A stretch of DNA of 64,000 nucleotides from contig DAOOIT010000019.1 of NCBI GenBank assembly GCA_035384565.1, positions 27,798 to 91,797 of the forward strand, read 5' to 3'. The position numbers were made by a program, and so were the translations under genes. The DNA comes from Planctomycetota bacterium. Lineage in GTDB: Bacteria; Planctomycetota; PUPC01; DSUN01. Of this stretch, positions 8,067 to 16,100 are shown piece after piece; the first letter of the stretch is position 1, and each line of letters starts with the position of its first letter. Under the pieces are notes generated by a model. It made no database searches and was not told the origin of the DNA. It saw only the letters and a list, made by a program, of their open reading frames with translations.

Positions 8067-8738
8067 TCAGTCGGGCCACCCCTCCCGGCCGATGAGCCGC
8101 ACGAAGACGCAGCCCCCATGGGTCTCGCGGCGCAGCGCGCCCCCGCGGCGCTCCACGACCACCAGCTCCTGGGTCCCCCGGCCGCCCGTCGGCATCACGA
8201 GCCGCCCCCCCTCCGCCAGTTGCGCCTCGAGGGACGCCGGGACGCTCGGCCCCGCCGCGGTGACGATGATGCGGTCGAACGGCGCCTCCTCGGGCCAGCC
8301 CAGCGTGCCATCGCCCACGCGGCAGTGCACGTGGGCCAGGCCAAGCTGCGCCAGGAGGGCCTGCGCGCGTCGGCTGAGGTCCGGCAGCCGTTCCACGGTG
8401 TAGACGGCGGGGCACAGTTTCGCCAGGATCGCGGCCTGGTAGCCGGACCCGGTGCCCACCTCGAGCACGCGTTCGCTGCCGCGGAGAGCGAGCAGCTCGG
8501 TCATGAGGGCCACCATGTAGGGCTGCGAGATGGTCTGGCCCCGGCCGATGTCAATCGGGTAGTCTTCGTAGGCCTCGGCGGCGCGCTGGGGGGGCACGAA
8601 GAAGTGGCGCGGCACCTCGCGAAAGGCCTGGAGCACCCTGGGGTCGCGGATGCCGCGGGCGCGGAGCTGCCGCTCGACCATCTGCTCGCGCTCGTCGCGG
8701 CGGGATTCGGCGTCGGGAAGCGCGTCCGTGGCTTGCAT
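8067..8738 (-). CDS. pcm: Protein-L-isoaspartate O-methyltransferase
   Basis: The product has 223 residues, the normal Pcm length. It transfers a methyl group from S-adenosylmethionine to isoaspartyl residues in damaged proteins, starting their repair in the cytosol. The N-terminal family signature is present (VPRHFFVPPQRAAEAYEDYPIDIGRGQTISQP in sequence, quoted here in part: IGRGQTISQPYMVA). The SAM-binding motif I is VLEVGTGSGYQAAILA, and later motifs are DRIIVTAAGP and GGRLVMPTGG. It runs in the same direction as the Exb operon but ends 151 bp before exbB, with that operon's promoter between them. An alternative is a close PIMT paralogue. Confidence 0.93.
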   Translation of the reverse strand: MQATDALPDAESRRDEREQMVERQLRARGIRDPRVLQAFREVPRHFFVPPQRAAEAYEDYPIDIGRGQTISQPYMVALMTELLALRGSERVLEVGTGSGYQAAILAKLCPAVYTVERLPDLSRRAQALLAQLGLAHVHCRVGDGTLGWPEEAPFDRIIVTAAGPSVPASLEAQLAEGGRLVMPTGGRGTQELVVVERRGGALRRETHGGCVFVRLIGREGWPD

Positions 8739-8837
8739 CCTCAGCGATTCAATGGAGAGGCCATGCCGGGCCCGCTGGTTCCTGGGAGCCCATAGGTTAG
8801 GAGCTGAATGGCGCCCTGCCCTCCCCGCGGCACGGCT

Positions 8838-9884
8838 TCAGATGCGAGCCCCCTCAAGCTGGCGCGCCAGGAAGCGCGCGCCGGCATCCTCGGGCCTGGC
8901 CTGGATGATCTCCCCGAGGCTCGCCCGAGCCTCCTCGGTGCGGCCCGCCAGCCAGTAGTGATAGGCCAGCAGCAGCCGCCCGTCGAGGTCCTCCGGCCTC
9001 TGCTTGCACCAGCCCTTGAGCAGGAGCAGGCGCTCGCCCAGCGCGTCCTCCGGCCCGCGGAGACGCCCCACCTGCTTGGCATCCAGCGCCTGGTCGCCAC
9101 CCGCCGCCGCGGCCGCCCGCAGCGCGTCCGCCCCTGCGCCGTACCGACGCAGCGCCGCCCACACGCCTGCCAGCGACAGGTGCCCGATGGGATTCCCCGG
9201 GCAGGCCAGCGCCGCCCGCTGATACTCCATCAACGCCTTCTCGAAGTCCTTGCGTTGCCACTGCATGTCGCCCAGGGCCAGATACTGCGCGAAGAGCGCC
9301 TCCGCACGCGGCGGCGCCGGCGCGGCGCTCGACTTGGCCGGCGGCTCAGCCGCCGGCGCGGGCGCCGGCTGCGGGGGCACGCTCGGTTGCGTCGGGCCCG
9401 GCTGCCCCAGCGGCAGCGCAGCCCCAGGGCGGAACATGATGTAAGAGGACCGCGGCTTCGCCACAATCGTCTGACCCTGGAACTCGGCCTGCAATTCGGC
9501 CATCAGGGCCGTCTCGGCCAGATGATCGAAGCCCACGGCACGCCAGTCATGCGGCGGCTGTGCGCCGCCGAGGGACGAGACCTCGGAGACCTCCAACTCG
9601 TTCGTCACCCGGATCTCTGCGCCATAGGCGTCCTGGTCAACCAGGAACACCCGCGCGACCGCCTTCGTGCGATACTTGGTGATCAGGTTGGCGCGCACGA
9701 CCGACGACGCCTCCACGATCCCGTGAGCGCGGTCCACGTTGGTGACCACGAAGTGCCGCGACAGCACGGCGCGGGCGGTCTCCAGAGCCCTGAGGTAAGC
9801 GGGCGGGTACGGATTCAGCGGCCGCCACAGGCCGTGGCACCCCAGGGCGACGAGGCCAAGAAGACACACCAGAGCCTTTCGCAT
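8838..9884 (-). CDS. TPR-containing lipoprotein
   Basis: The product has 348 residues. The N-terminus MRKALVCLLGLVALGC is a lipoprotein signal with the modified Cys at position 16. Residues of about 20-165 form a mixed alpha/beta region with no family I recognise (RHFVVTNVDRAHGIVEASSV, AVARVFLVDQDAYGAEIRV). About 165-210 is a Pro/Ala-rich linker, and 210-348 holds three or four TPR units (YLALGDMQWQRKDFEKALMEY, PIGHLSLAGVWAALRRYGAGA, LLAYHYWLAGRTEEARASL). It is probably an outer-membrane- or inner-membrane-attached scaffold. It has its own strong promoter at 9962-9990. The gap to pcm (8739-8837) holds nothing I can name. Confidence 0.8.
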   Translation of the reverse strand: MRKALVCLLGLVALGCHGLWRPLNPYPPAYLRALETARAVLSRHFVVTNVDRAHGIVEASSVVRANLITKYRTKAVARVFLVDQDAYGAEIRVTNELEVSEVSSLGGAQPPHDWRAVGFDHLAETALMAELQAEFQGQTIVAKPRSSYIMFRPGAALPLGQPGPTQPSVPPQPAPAPAAEPPAKSSAAPAPPRAEALFAQYLALGDMQWQRKDFEKALMEYQRAALACPGNPIGHLSLAGVWAALRRYGAGADALRAAAAAGGDQALDAKQVGRLRGPEDALGERLLLLKGWCKQRPEDLDGRLLLAYHYWLAGRTEEARASLGEIIQARPEDAGARFLARQLEGARI

Positions 9885-9961
9885 GGCCGGCGCTCCTCAA
9901 GAGACACGGCGCAAAGCCCCCTGGGCAGGACGCGCAGCCGCACTCTCCTGCCCTCGCCGGA

Positions 9962-9990
9962 ATTATAGCATCGCGATCCACGGGAGTCAA
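9962..9990 (-). promoter_or_regulatory. Promoter of the TPR lipoprotein gene
   Basis: Reverse strand: TTGACT (9990-9985), 17-base spacer, perfect TATAAT (9967-9962). The start of transcription would be near 9955, about 70 bases before the ATG at 9884. The rest of 9885-10159 shows no convincing gene. Confidence 0.8.
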
Positions 9991-10159
9991 TGCACCCAGC
10001 ACCGTCCACGGGCCGTGGCGGTCGCCGAACCCCTGACGTGCGCGGCGAGGCTGTCGGCACGCTCCGGCCCGTGGCCGGACCAGGCCGGAGGCCAGCGCAT
10101 GTTCGCTCAGGCCCACCAGACCGGAGGAGGTGCACACGGCGCCCGGGCGGGCTCGCCCT

Positions 10160-10255
10160 CTAGCGCAGCTTCTTCTTGTGACGATCCGCGCGCCGACGCT
10201 TGTCGCGCTTGTGTTTGGCGATCTTGCGGCGGCGGCGTTTCCTTCCACAAGGCAC
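10160..10255 (-). CDS. AURKAIP1/COX24-domain small basic protein
   Basis: The product has 31 residues, reading VPCGRKRRRRKIAKHKRDKR followed by RRADRHKKKLR. Seventeen of the 31 residues are Lys or Arg. The pattern CGRKRRRRKIAKHKRxKRRRxxRHKKK is that of the AURKAIP1/COX24 family (Pfam DUF1713), related to mitochondrial ribosomal protein mS38, and the bacterial members are annotated mostly in Planctomycetota. A ribosome-associated role is therefore likely, by homology only. The GTG start at 10255 has GGAG eight bases upstream. The gene is usually missed because of its size. It follows the 57-residue gene by 55 bp and probably shares its promoter. Confidence 0.85.
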   Translation of the reverse strand: MPCGRKRRRRKIAKHKRDKRRRADRHKKKLR

Positions 10256-10310
10256 GGCGGGAACTCCAAGGCGGGGGAAGCACGGCCTCAGCCGCGCGGG
10301 AGCAGCTCGA

Positions 10311-10484
10311 TCACTCCTCCTCGCTGCGGTCGCGCAGGTCGCGCGCCAGCAGCGCCTCGTCCGTCAGGTCGAAATCCTCGTTCCAGTCGTCGAAGAACTC
10401 GAACTCCACCTTGCTGCGAGGCTCGAGGATCAGTTTCCGGTGTCGCTCGCGGATCAATTGGAGCCGATCCAGTTTGTGAGACAT
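10311..10484 (-). CDS. 57-residue acidic protein of unknown function
   Basis: Frame from the ATG at 10484 to TGA at 10311. The protein begins MSHKLDRLQLIRERHRKLIL, then has a central acidic block with FEFFDDWNEDFDLTDEALLA and ends in DRSEEE. There is an AGGAG site nine bases before the ATG and a very good promoter 86 bases upstream, which together make it a real gene despite its size. The basic N-terminus followed by an acidic tail, and its place directly before the COX24-like gene, suggest a partner for that highly basic protein or another ribosome-linked role. That is speculation; I do not recognise the family. Confidence 0.7.
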   Translation of the reverse strand: MSHKLDRLQLIRERHRKLILEPRSKVEFEFFDDWNEDFDLTDEALLARDLRDRSEEE

Positions 10485-10569
10485 CTAAGCATTCTCCTGC
10501 ATCGAACAGCAGCCAACCATTGAACTACTCGCAATCCCATGGCCATAAGGAATTGGTACGTAGACCCGT

Positions 10570-10598
10570 ATTTTATGATCGGTAACTGCTTCTGTCAA
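10570..10598 (-). promoter_or_regulatory. Promoter of the 57-residue/COX24-like gene pair
   Basis: Reverse strand: consensus TTGACA (10598-10593), 17-base spacer, TAAAAT (10575-10570). It lies in an AT-richer island (10540-10630) and is divergent from the plus-strand promoter at 10617. Confidence 0.8.
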
Positions 10599-10616
10599 GC
10601 AAATTTTCCGCCCCAT

Positions 10617-10645
10617 TTGACAAAATTCTCTCGAGCCGTTACGAT
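10617..10645 (+). promoter_or_regulatory. Promoter of the sugar isomerase/epimerase gene pair
   Basis: TTGACA (10617-10622), 17-base spacer, TACGAT (10640-10645). The transcript would start near 10652, 37 bases before the ATG at 10689. This excludes the longer open frame that begins at 10539. Confidence 0.75.
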
Positions 10646-10688
10646 GCCTCCCGCGACCGGCCCCTACCCTGTCAAGGAGGACGACGCG

Positions 10689-11537
10689 ATGATCCGCTTC
10701 GGCGGCCCCCTCTTCGGCGTAGATGCCGCAAACCCCGATGCCGTGGCCGCAGCCTGTCGGAGCCTGGGTTACGGCGCCATCTACTGCCCCGACCTCAATC
10801 CCGATGATGAGCAGGGCTGCCGCCAGTACGGCGTCGCCATTGCACGCCATGGCCTCATGGTCGCAGAAGCCGGCGTCTGGATCCGCCTCGCCGGCCCGAA
10901 CCCCGAGGAGACGCGGGCAAACGTCGAGCGCGCCATCCGCCGCCTCCGCGTGGCCGACCTCGTGGGCGCCCAATGCTGTGTAGACATCGCAGGCTCCTTC
11001 CACCCCGAGAGCTGGCACGGGGCACATCCCGACAACGTGACCGAGGAGATGTTCGAGGCCGCGGTCGTCATCGCCCGAGCTATCATTGACGCCGTGCGCC
11101 CCCGCCGCGCCAGGTTCACCTACGAGATGATGCAGTGGACCCTCCCCGACAGCGCCGACGCCTATCTCGACCTCATCAAGGCCATAGACCGCAAGGAGTT
11201 CGGCGTCCACCTCGACCCCGTCAACCTGATCAACTCCCCCCGCCGCTTCTACGACACCGCCGCCGTCATCCGCGACTGCTTCGCCAAGCTCGGCCCCCAC
11301 ATCGCCGCCTGCCACGCCAAGGACGTGGCCATGAACCTCACCGACGCCATCGTCCACCTCACCGAAACCCCCATCGGCACCGGCCGCCTCGACTATCGCA
11401 CCTACCTCGAGTGCCTCGACTCCCTCGGTCGCGACGTCCCGCTGATGATGGAACACCTGCGGACCGCCGAGGAGTACAGTTCAGCGGCAAGCCATATCCG
11501 TCGTGTAGCCAATGATTTGCAGATCAGCCTCGGCTGA
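10689..11537 (+). CDS. Sugar phosphate isomerase/epimerase family protein (xylose-isomerase-like TIM barrel)
   Basis: The product has 282 residues. The start at 10689 follows AAGGAGG by eight bases. The protein has the AP2/xylose-isomerase-like TIM-barrel pattern: VDAANPDAVAAACRSLGYGAIYCPD at the first strand, then FTYEMMQWTLPDS with a metal-ligand Glu, GVHLDPVNLINSP with the His-x-Asp pair, HIAACHAKDVAM with the second His/Asp, and PLMMEHL with the last Glu. These are the expected metal-binding positions of sugar isomerases and 3-epimerases. There is no signal peptide, so it is cytosolic. It is followed after 23 bp by an AGE-family epimerase, so the pair likely converts an uncommon sugar into a central one. 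The substrate cannot be read from the sequence. Confidence 0.85.
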   Translation: MIRFGGPLFGVDAANPDAVAAACRSLGYGAIYCPDLNPDDEQGCRQYGVAIARHGLMVAEAGVWIRLAGPNPEETRANVERAIRRLRVADLVGAQCCVDIAGSFHPESWHGAHPDNVTEEMFEAAVVIARAIIDAVRPRRARFTYEMMQWTLPDSADAYLDLIKAIDRKEFGVHLDPVNLINSPRRFYDTAAVIRDCFAKLGPHIAACHAKDVAMNLTDAIVHLTETPIGTGRLDYRTYLECLDSLGRDVPLMMEHLRTAEEYSSAASHIRRVANDLQISLG

Positions 11538-11560
11538 TCCCCTGCGGAAAGGAGACTGCC

Positions 11561-12841
11561 GTGCCCCACGCCGACGTCCCAAGGGAGCAGGTGGCCGCAA
11601 CCATCGAACAGATGGAGACTTATCTCACAACGAAGCTTCTCCCATTCTGGATCGAGAACGCCGTTGACCGCCAGTACGGCGGCTTCCTCACCTACTTCGA
11701 CCGCAACGGCAAACCCACCGGCGAAACCACCAAGACCCTCCTCTGCCAGGAGCGAATGGTCTACTCCCTGTCTCACGCCCACCGCTGCGGCTACGGCGCC
11801 GGCCGCTGCCTCGAACTCGCCCGCCAGGGCCTCCAGTTCATGGTCGACACCTACTGGGACCGCGAGCACGGCGGCTGGTTCTGGATCGCCGACCGCCAAG
11901 GCCGCATCCTCGACGATTCCAAGATCATGTACGGCCAGAACTTCGGAATCTACGCCCCCGCCGAGTTCGCCCTCGCCGGCGGCGGCGACCTGGGCCGCGA
12001 ATACGCTTTGAAAACCTTCGCCGCCATCCAAGTGGGCGCCACCGACACCCTCCACGGCGGCTACTACGAGATGCTCCACCGCGACTGGTCGCCCAAGCCC
12101 GGCGGCGCCTACGGCGGCGACCGCAAGAGCCTCGACATCCACATGCACATGATGGAGGCCCTCACAAACCTCAACGACCTCACCCGTAACCCATTGCACG
12201 AGCGGAAGTTACGCGACGTCATCGCCATCCTCCTCACCCGCATGCTCGACCCCAGGACAGGCTGTGGCATCGCACAGTTCGCCCTCGACTTCACGCCCCT
12301 CGAGGCCATCATGTTCCGCAACGTGTGGGGCTCCGACCGCGACAACGCCGGCGCCCCCCGCCCCCTCAACAACACCTCGTTCGGCCACAATGTCGAACTC
12401 GCCTGGCTCCTCAAGTGGGCCGTCGAGGTCCTCGGCGACCCCTTCGACCCCTACCTCCCCGCCATCCGCAAGATATACGAACACACCGAGCGATTCGGCA
12501 TAGATCACGAATACGGCGGGGTTTACGTCGAAGGCCCGATGGACGGCCCGGCCCGCGACCTCCAGAAGGAGTTCTGGCAGCAGGCCGAGACCCTGGTCGG
12601 GATGCTCGACGCTTGCCTCCTCTTCGGCGAGCGCAAGTACTGGACGGCGTTCGACATGACCTGGAAGTTCCTCTGGAACCACGGCATCAACCACGACGTG
12701 GGCGAATGGTACGCCCTACTCGACCGCGACGGCACGGTCATCTGGGACTACCTTGGCCACGCCTGGAAGATAAGCTACCACACCGTGCGTTCCGTCATCG
12801 AAAGCATCCGCCGCCTCCGCCTCCTCCTCGACCGGGCGTGA
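11561..12841 (+). CDS. AGE-family sugar epimerase/isomerase (N-acylglucosamine 2-epimerase-like)
   Basis: The product has 426 residues from a GTG with AAAGGAG eight bases upstream. The (alpha/alpha)6-barrel family hallmarks are present: an early Arg/His site (ERMVYSLSHAHRCG), DIHMHMMEALTNL, FGHNVELAWLLKWA, EFWQQAETLVGMLDAC and GHAWKISYHTVRSV, which together hold the catalytic histidines of cellobiose and N-acylglucosamine 2-epimerases. The length matches cellobiose 2-epimerases (about 400). It probably epimerises an aldose or the reducing end of a disaccharide at C2, in the cytosol, together with the TIM-barrel enzyme before it. N-acetylglucosamine 2-epimerase activity is an alternative. Confidence 0.88.
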   Translation: MPHADVPREQVAATIEQMETYLTTKLLPFWIENAVDRQYGGFLTYFDRNGKPTGETTKTLLCQERMVYSLSHAHRCGYGAGRCLELARQGLQFMVDTYWDREHGGWFWIADRQGRILDDSKIMYGQNFGIYAPAEFALAGGGDLGREYALKTFAAIQVGATDTLHGGYYEMLHRDWSPKPGGAYGGDRKSLDIHMHMMEALTNLNDLTRNPLHERKLRDVIAILLTRMLDPRTGCGIAQFALDFTPLEAIMFRNVWGSDRDNAGAPRPLNNTSFGHNVELAWLLKWAVEVLGDPFDPYLPAIRKIYEHTERFGIDHEYGGVYVEGPMDGPARDLQKEFWQQAETLVGMLDACLLFGERKYWTAFDMTWKFLWNHGINHDVGEWYALLDRDGTVIWDYLGHAWKISYHTVRSVIESIRRLRLLLDRA

Positions 12842-13162
12842 GGCCGTGGCCCACGGCTCCCTGCCTTGCGCCCTGCCCTTCTTCGGGCAGGCGCTTTGGC
12901 CGTCCTGGCCGCCCTGCGGTGTCTGCCGCCATACTCGCTCATCTCCCCCTGCTTCAAGGAGTGAGCAAGTATGGCGCTTTGGCGATCCGGCAGGCTTTAC
13001 GGCCTCCGCCACCATACTTGCTCAATTCCCTCCCCCTCAGCTTTGAGCAAGTATGGCGCCGTAGCAAATCGGTTACGCCTGCGGCCAGGGGCCGGGCGAG
13101 GCATCTGCCTTTGATCCCACTCTGGCCCGTGTGTCCCGTCAGTCCCTTCTGCCCCCTGCCCA
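12842..13162. repeat. Convergent junction with two tandem ~83-bp units, each with a REP-like hairpin
   Basis: Gap of 321 bases with no gene. GCGCTTTGGC recurs at about 12893 and 12976, marking two imperfect units. Each contains an inverted repeat: arms at 12927-12941 and 12962-12976 (CGCCATACTCGCTCA against TGAGCAAGTATGGCG, 14 of 15 pairing), and at 13010-13024 and 13044-13058. A related hairpin lies 41 kb away at 54194. The remainder (13115-13162) is a CCCGTGTGTCCCGTCAGTCCC-type low-complexity run. No U-tract follows the hairpins. Confidence 0.75.
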
Positions 13163-16100
13163 TCAGCGCAGGGCGGCGCGGCGGGCCGAGGGGTCGAGGA
13201 GCTTGGCGATGAAGGCGGCCATGGCCTCGACGGGGAAGAGGGAGGTCAGCTCGGTCTTGACGTACAGGCCGCGGCCGACGGGCTTGAGGATGAGGGCGGC
13301 CTTGCCGCTGTCGCCCAGGATGCGATAAGGGGCGGTGAAGCCGTCGAACATGATTCTCCCGCTGCTGTAGCTGACGATCCCCTTGTCGGGCAGGCCCAGC
13401 TTGGCGGCCACCGCGCTGCGGGTGTTCATCTCGCCCATCGAGGGGGGCTTCTCGAGCGTGTCGCGGATCCAGATGCGGGCGGCGCCCGTCGAGTGGTGCC
13501 CCGCGTAGCCGATGCCGCCGCTCGACCCCTCGGGCTCCCCGATGCGGAAGACCGTGGGGCTCTTCGTCACATACTTGCCCGGCAGCGTGAGAAACACGTC
13601 TATCCAGCCATTCTCCTTGGGGTCAATGGGCTGCGGCACCCAGATGGTCTGGATGGGCTTCCAGGTCCTCCCGTCGTCCTCCGTAACCTGGAGTGTGAAC
13701 CCTTTCTTGGGCATGGGCCAGGTGCGGATGCGGATGAGGTGGTCCTTGCCGGGTGTGGCCTTCATCTCGTATTGCATGCAGCCGTGAGGCTGTTCCTGGG
13801 TGCCCCAGATGAGCGGGCGATCGGTGATCATGGCCCCGCTGGCGACGAGTGGGAGCTTCTTCGGGCCGGCCTCGTCGAGTTCGGGCACGCTCGCCGGCTC
13901 CGTGGCGCCGGGGGCGAGGGTGAGGTAAGGCATGGTGTAGGTGCCCGCCCAGTAGCCGGACCACTTGCCGCAGGCCTCGGCCTGCTTCTCGTCGAGCCAG
14001 TAGAACTGGCGGTCGAGCTTCTCGTCGGGGGCGTCCATCGCCAGGATGTCGGCGCCGCGAGCATAGTCCACGCTGAACGTCGCGGGGGCAAGGGTCTTGG
14101 CGAGCCATTTGGAGGAGGCGTTGCGGCTGCTGGTCTCAAGCACGACTCCGCCGCGGGAGAGGAACCTGCCGACGGCCTCGTCGAAGCGCGGGTCGTGCCA
14201 GAAGGTGTCCTTTCGCGGCCCGGCCATCGAGCCGTCGTCGAGGATCAGCAGGTCGGTGCGGCGGCCGAAGCGGGTGAGGAGCGCGGCCTCGAAGGTCGCG
14301 GGGTCGGTGGGCAGCGTGGCGTCGAGGCAGAGGACCTTGTGCTTCTCGGCCAACAGGTCGCGCAGCAGCTTCTTCTCCTTCTGGGGGCGGAGGGCGGTGA
14401 AGACCACGATGTCGCTCTTCTCGAAGCTCGGCCTGGGCGGGTCGAAGGGCTTGAGGGCAACCGTCGCCGGTTTCGTGGATAGCGGATCGTAGTCAACCTG
14501 AACATCCAGCTCTTTGCCAGATGGCACTCGGAGCTCGATCGTTGCCAGTGCCTGCGAGAAGACCTTCGAGACCTTCGCCCTGACCTCCTTGTTGTCCACG
14601 CGCACGCGTCGGATGCGGGCCGACGGGATGAGGGCATTGAGGGTGACGGTGACGTCATCGGGGCTGTGGCTGGCGAGCAGGTAGCCGCGTGCGCGCTCAG
14701 GGGCGGGGTGCTTCTTGCACCAGTCTGCCACCGTCAGGTCGAAAGCGCCTCGCCCCATTGGAAGACGGCGCAAAGTCATGTCGCCGCAGAGGAACGGGGG
14801 GCCGCTGATCAGTCTGGGGGTCAGAGAGAAGCGCTTGTTGGGGGCGTCGGGCTCGAAGCCGCTGAGGTAGTAGAGCGCGGCGTCGAGGTTGATGCCGGCC
14901 TCCCAGGGGCGGATGCGGTTGGCGCGGTACATCGTGCGGAAGTCCGCCCCGGGGGCCATCCACTCGCTGAACTCCGTGGTGTCGCCCGCGATCATCAGCA
15001 GGGCGTGGAAGGCTTTCTCCGCCCACGGGTGGTTGATGGCGGCGAGGGTGTGGAGGCACTGGCCCTGGAGCATGCCGACCGTGACGTCGTAGCCGACGAT
15101 GGGGTTGAAGACGCCCGACTCCTCGGCCAGGTACTCGGTCATCCGCAAGGCGTTGGAGATGGCCTTGGGGTCAGAAGGCTTGGCGTAGCCGCTCCACACG
15201 ACATTGGCCTGGATATTGCCCATCGGGTAGCGGTTGAGCTGGCCTGGGAAGAGGACGCTTTCGCCCTGGGCGTACATGCCGAGGTCGGGCATCCAGTAGT
15301 AGCGTTCGGTGGCTTCGCGGATTTTCGCGGTGACTTCGGCGATCTGGGCGGCCTCATCCTTCTTGCCGAGGGCGTTTGCCATTTCCACGAGGGCGTCGCC
15401 CGCGGCGGCGAGTTCGAAGGAGGAGTCGGCGGAGGTGATGTTGCCGCCGGGGTAGCTGTTCTGCTGGAGGTCGTAGCGGTTGGGCCAGAGGGCTTCGCCG
15501 CCGGAGTAGATGTAGGTTTCGTCGCCGTGGAAGGGGATGCGGAAGTCGGGGCGGAAGACCTTGTCGGTGGGGTTGTCGAACTGGCCGGTGAAGCAGCGCT
15601 TGAGGTAGCCCCAGTGGTCGGCGATGGTCCTGGTGTCGCCGGTGGAGCGGAAGTACCAGTGGTGCTTGAGGATGATCCAGCTCGGGACCTCGCAGTTGGC
15701 GTGGCGGTCGGCGTAGGACATGGTGATCTGCGACCAGTCGTCCACCGGGGGCCATGGCTTGTGAATATCCACATCCATCGGGAGCCAGTTGAGGATCTTG
15801 CGGCAGGCGATGGAGGCGAGGTAATGGTAGTCGAGCACGCGTTTGGCATTGTCGAAGCGGCCGGTGCGGAGGAAGCTCTTGACGGGGCCACAGGCGTCGC
15901 GGATCCACTGGTCGGAGAAGAACCACATGGGGCCGACGGCGCCCGTGCGCTCGAATTGCTGCACTTGCACCGACATCTTCACGTCGTCAATGAAGTCGGC
16001 CACGCGCTGGCCCCAGGGGCTGGGGGCCTCAAGGTGGGTCGTCGTCGCGTTGTAGTCGCGCCAGTACTTGATTGTGTCCTCAAGGAGGCCGTAGCCGCGC

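Noticed and set aside
12891..13058. CRISPR-like repeat array
   Set aside because: Only two units, with imperfect identity along their whole length and no spacer structure or cas genes.
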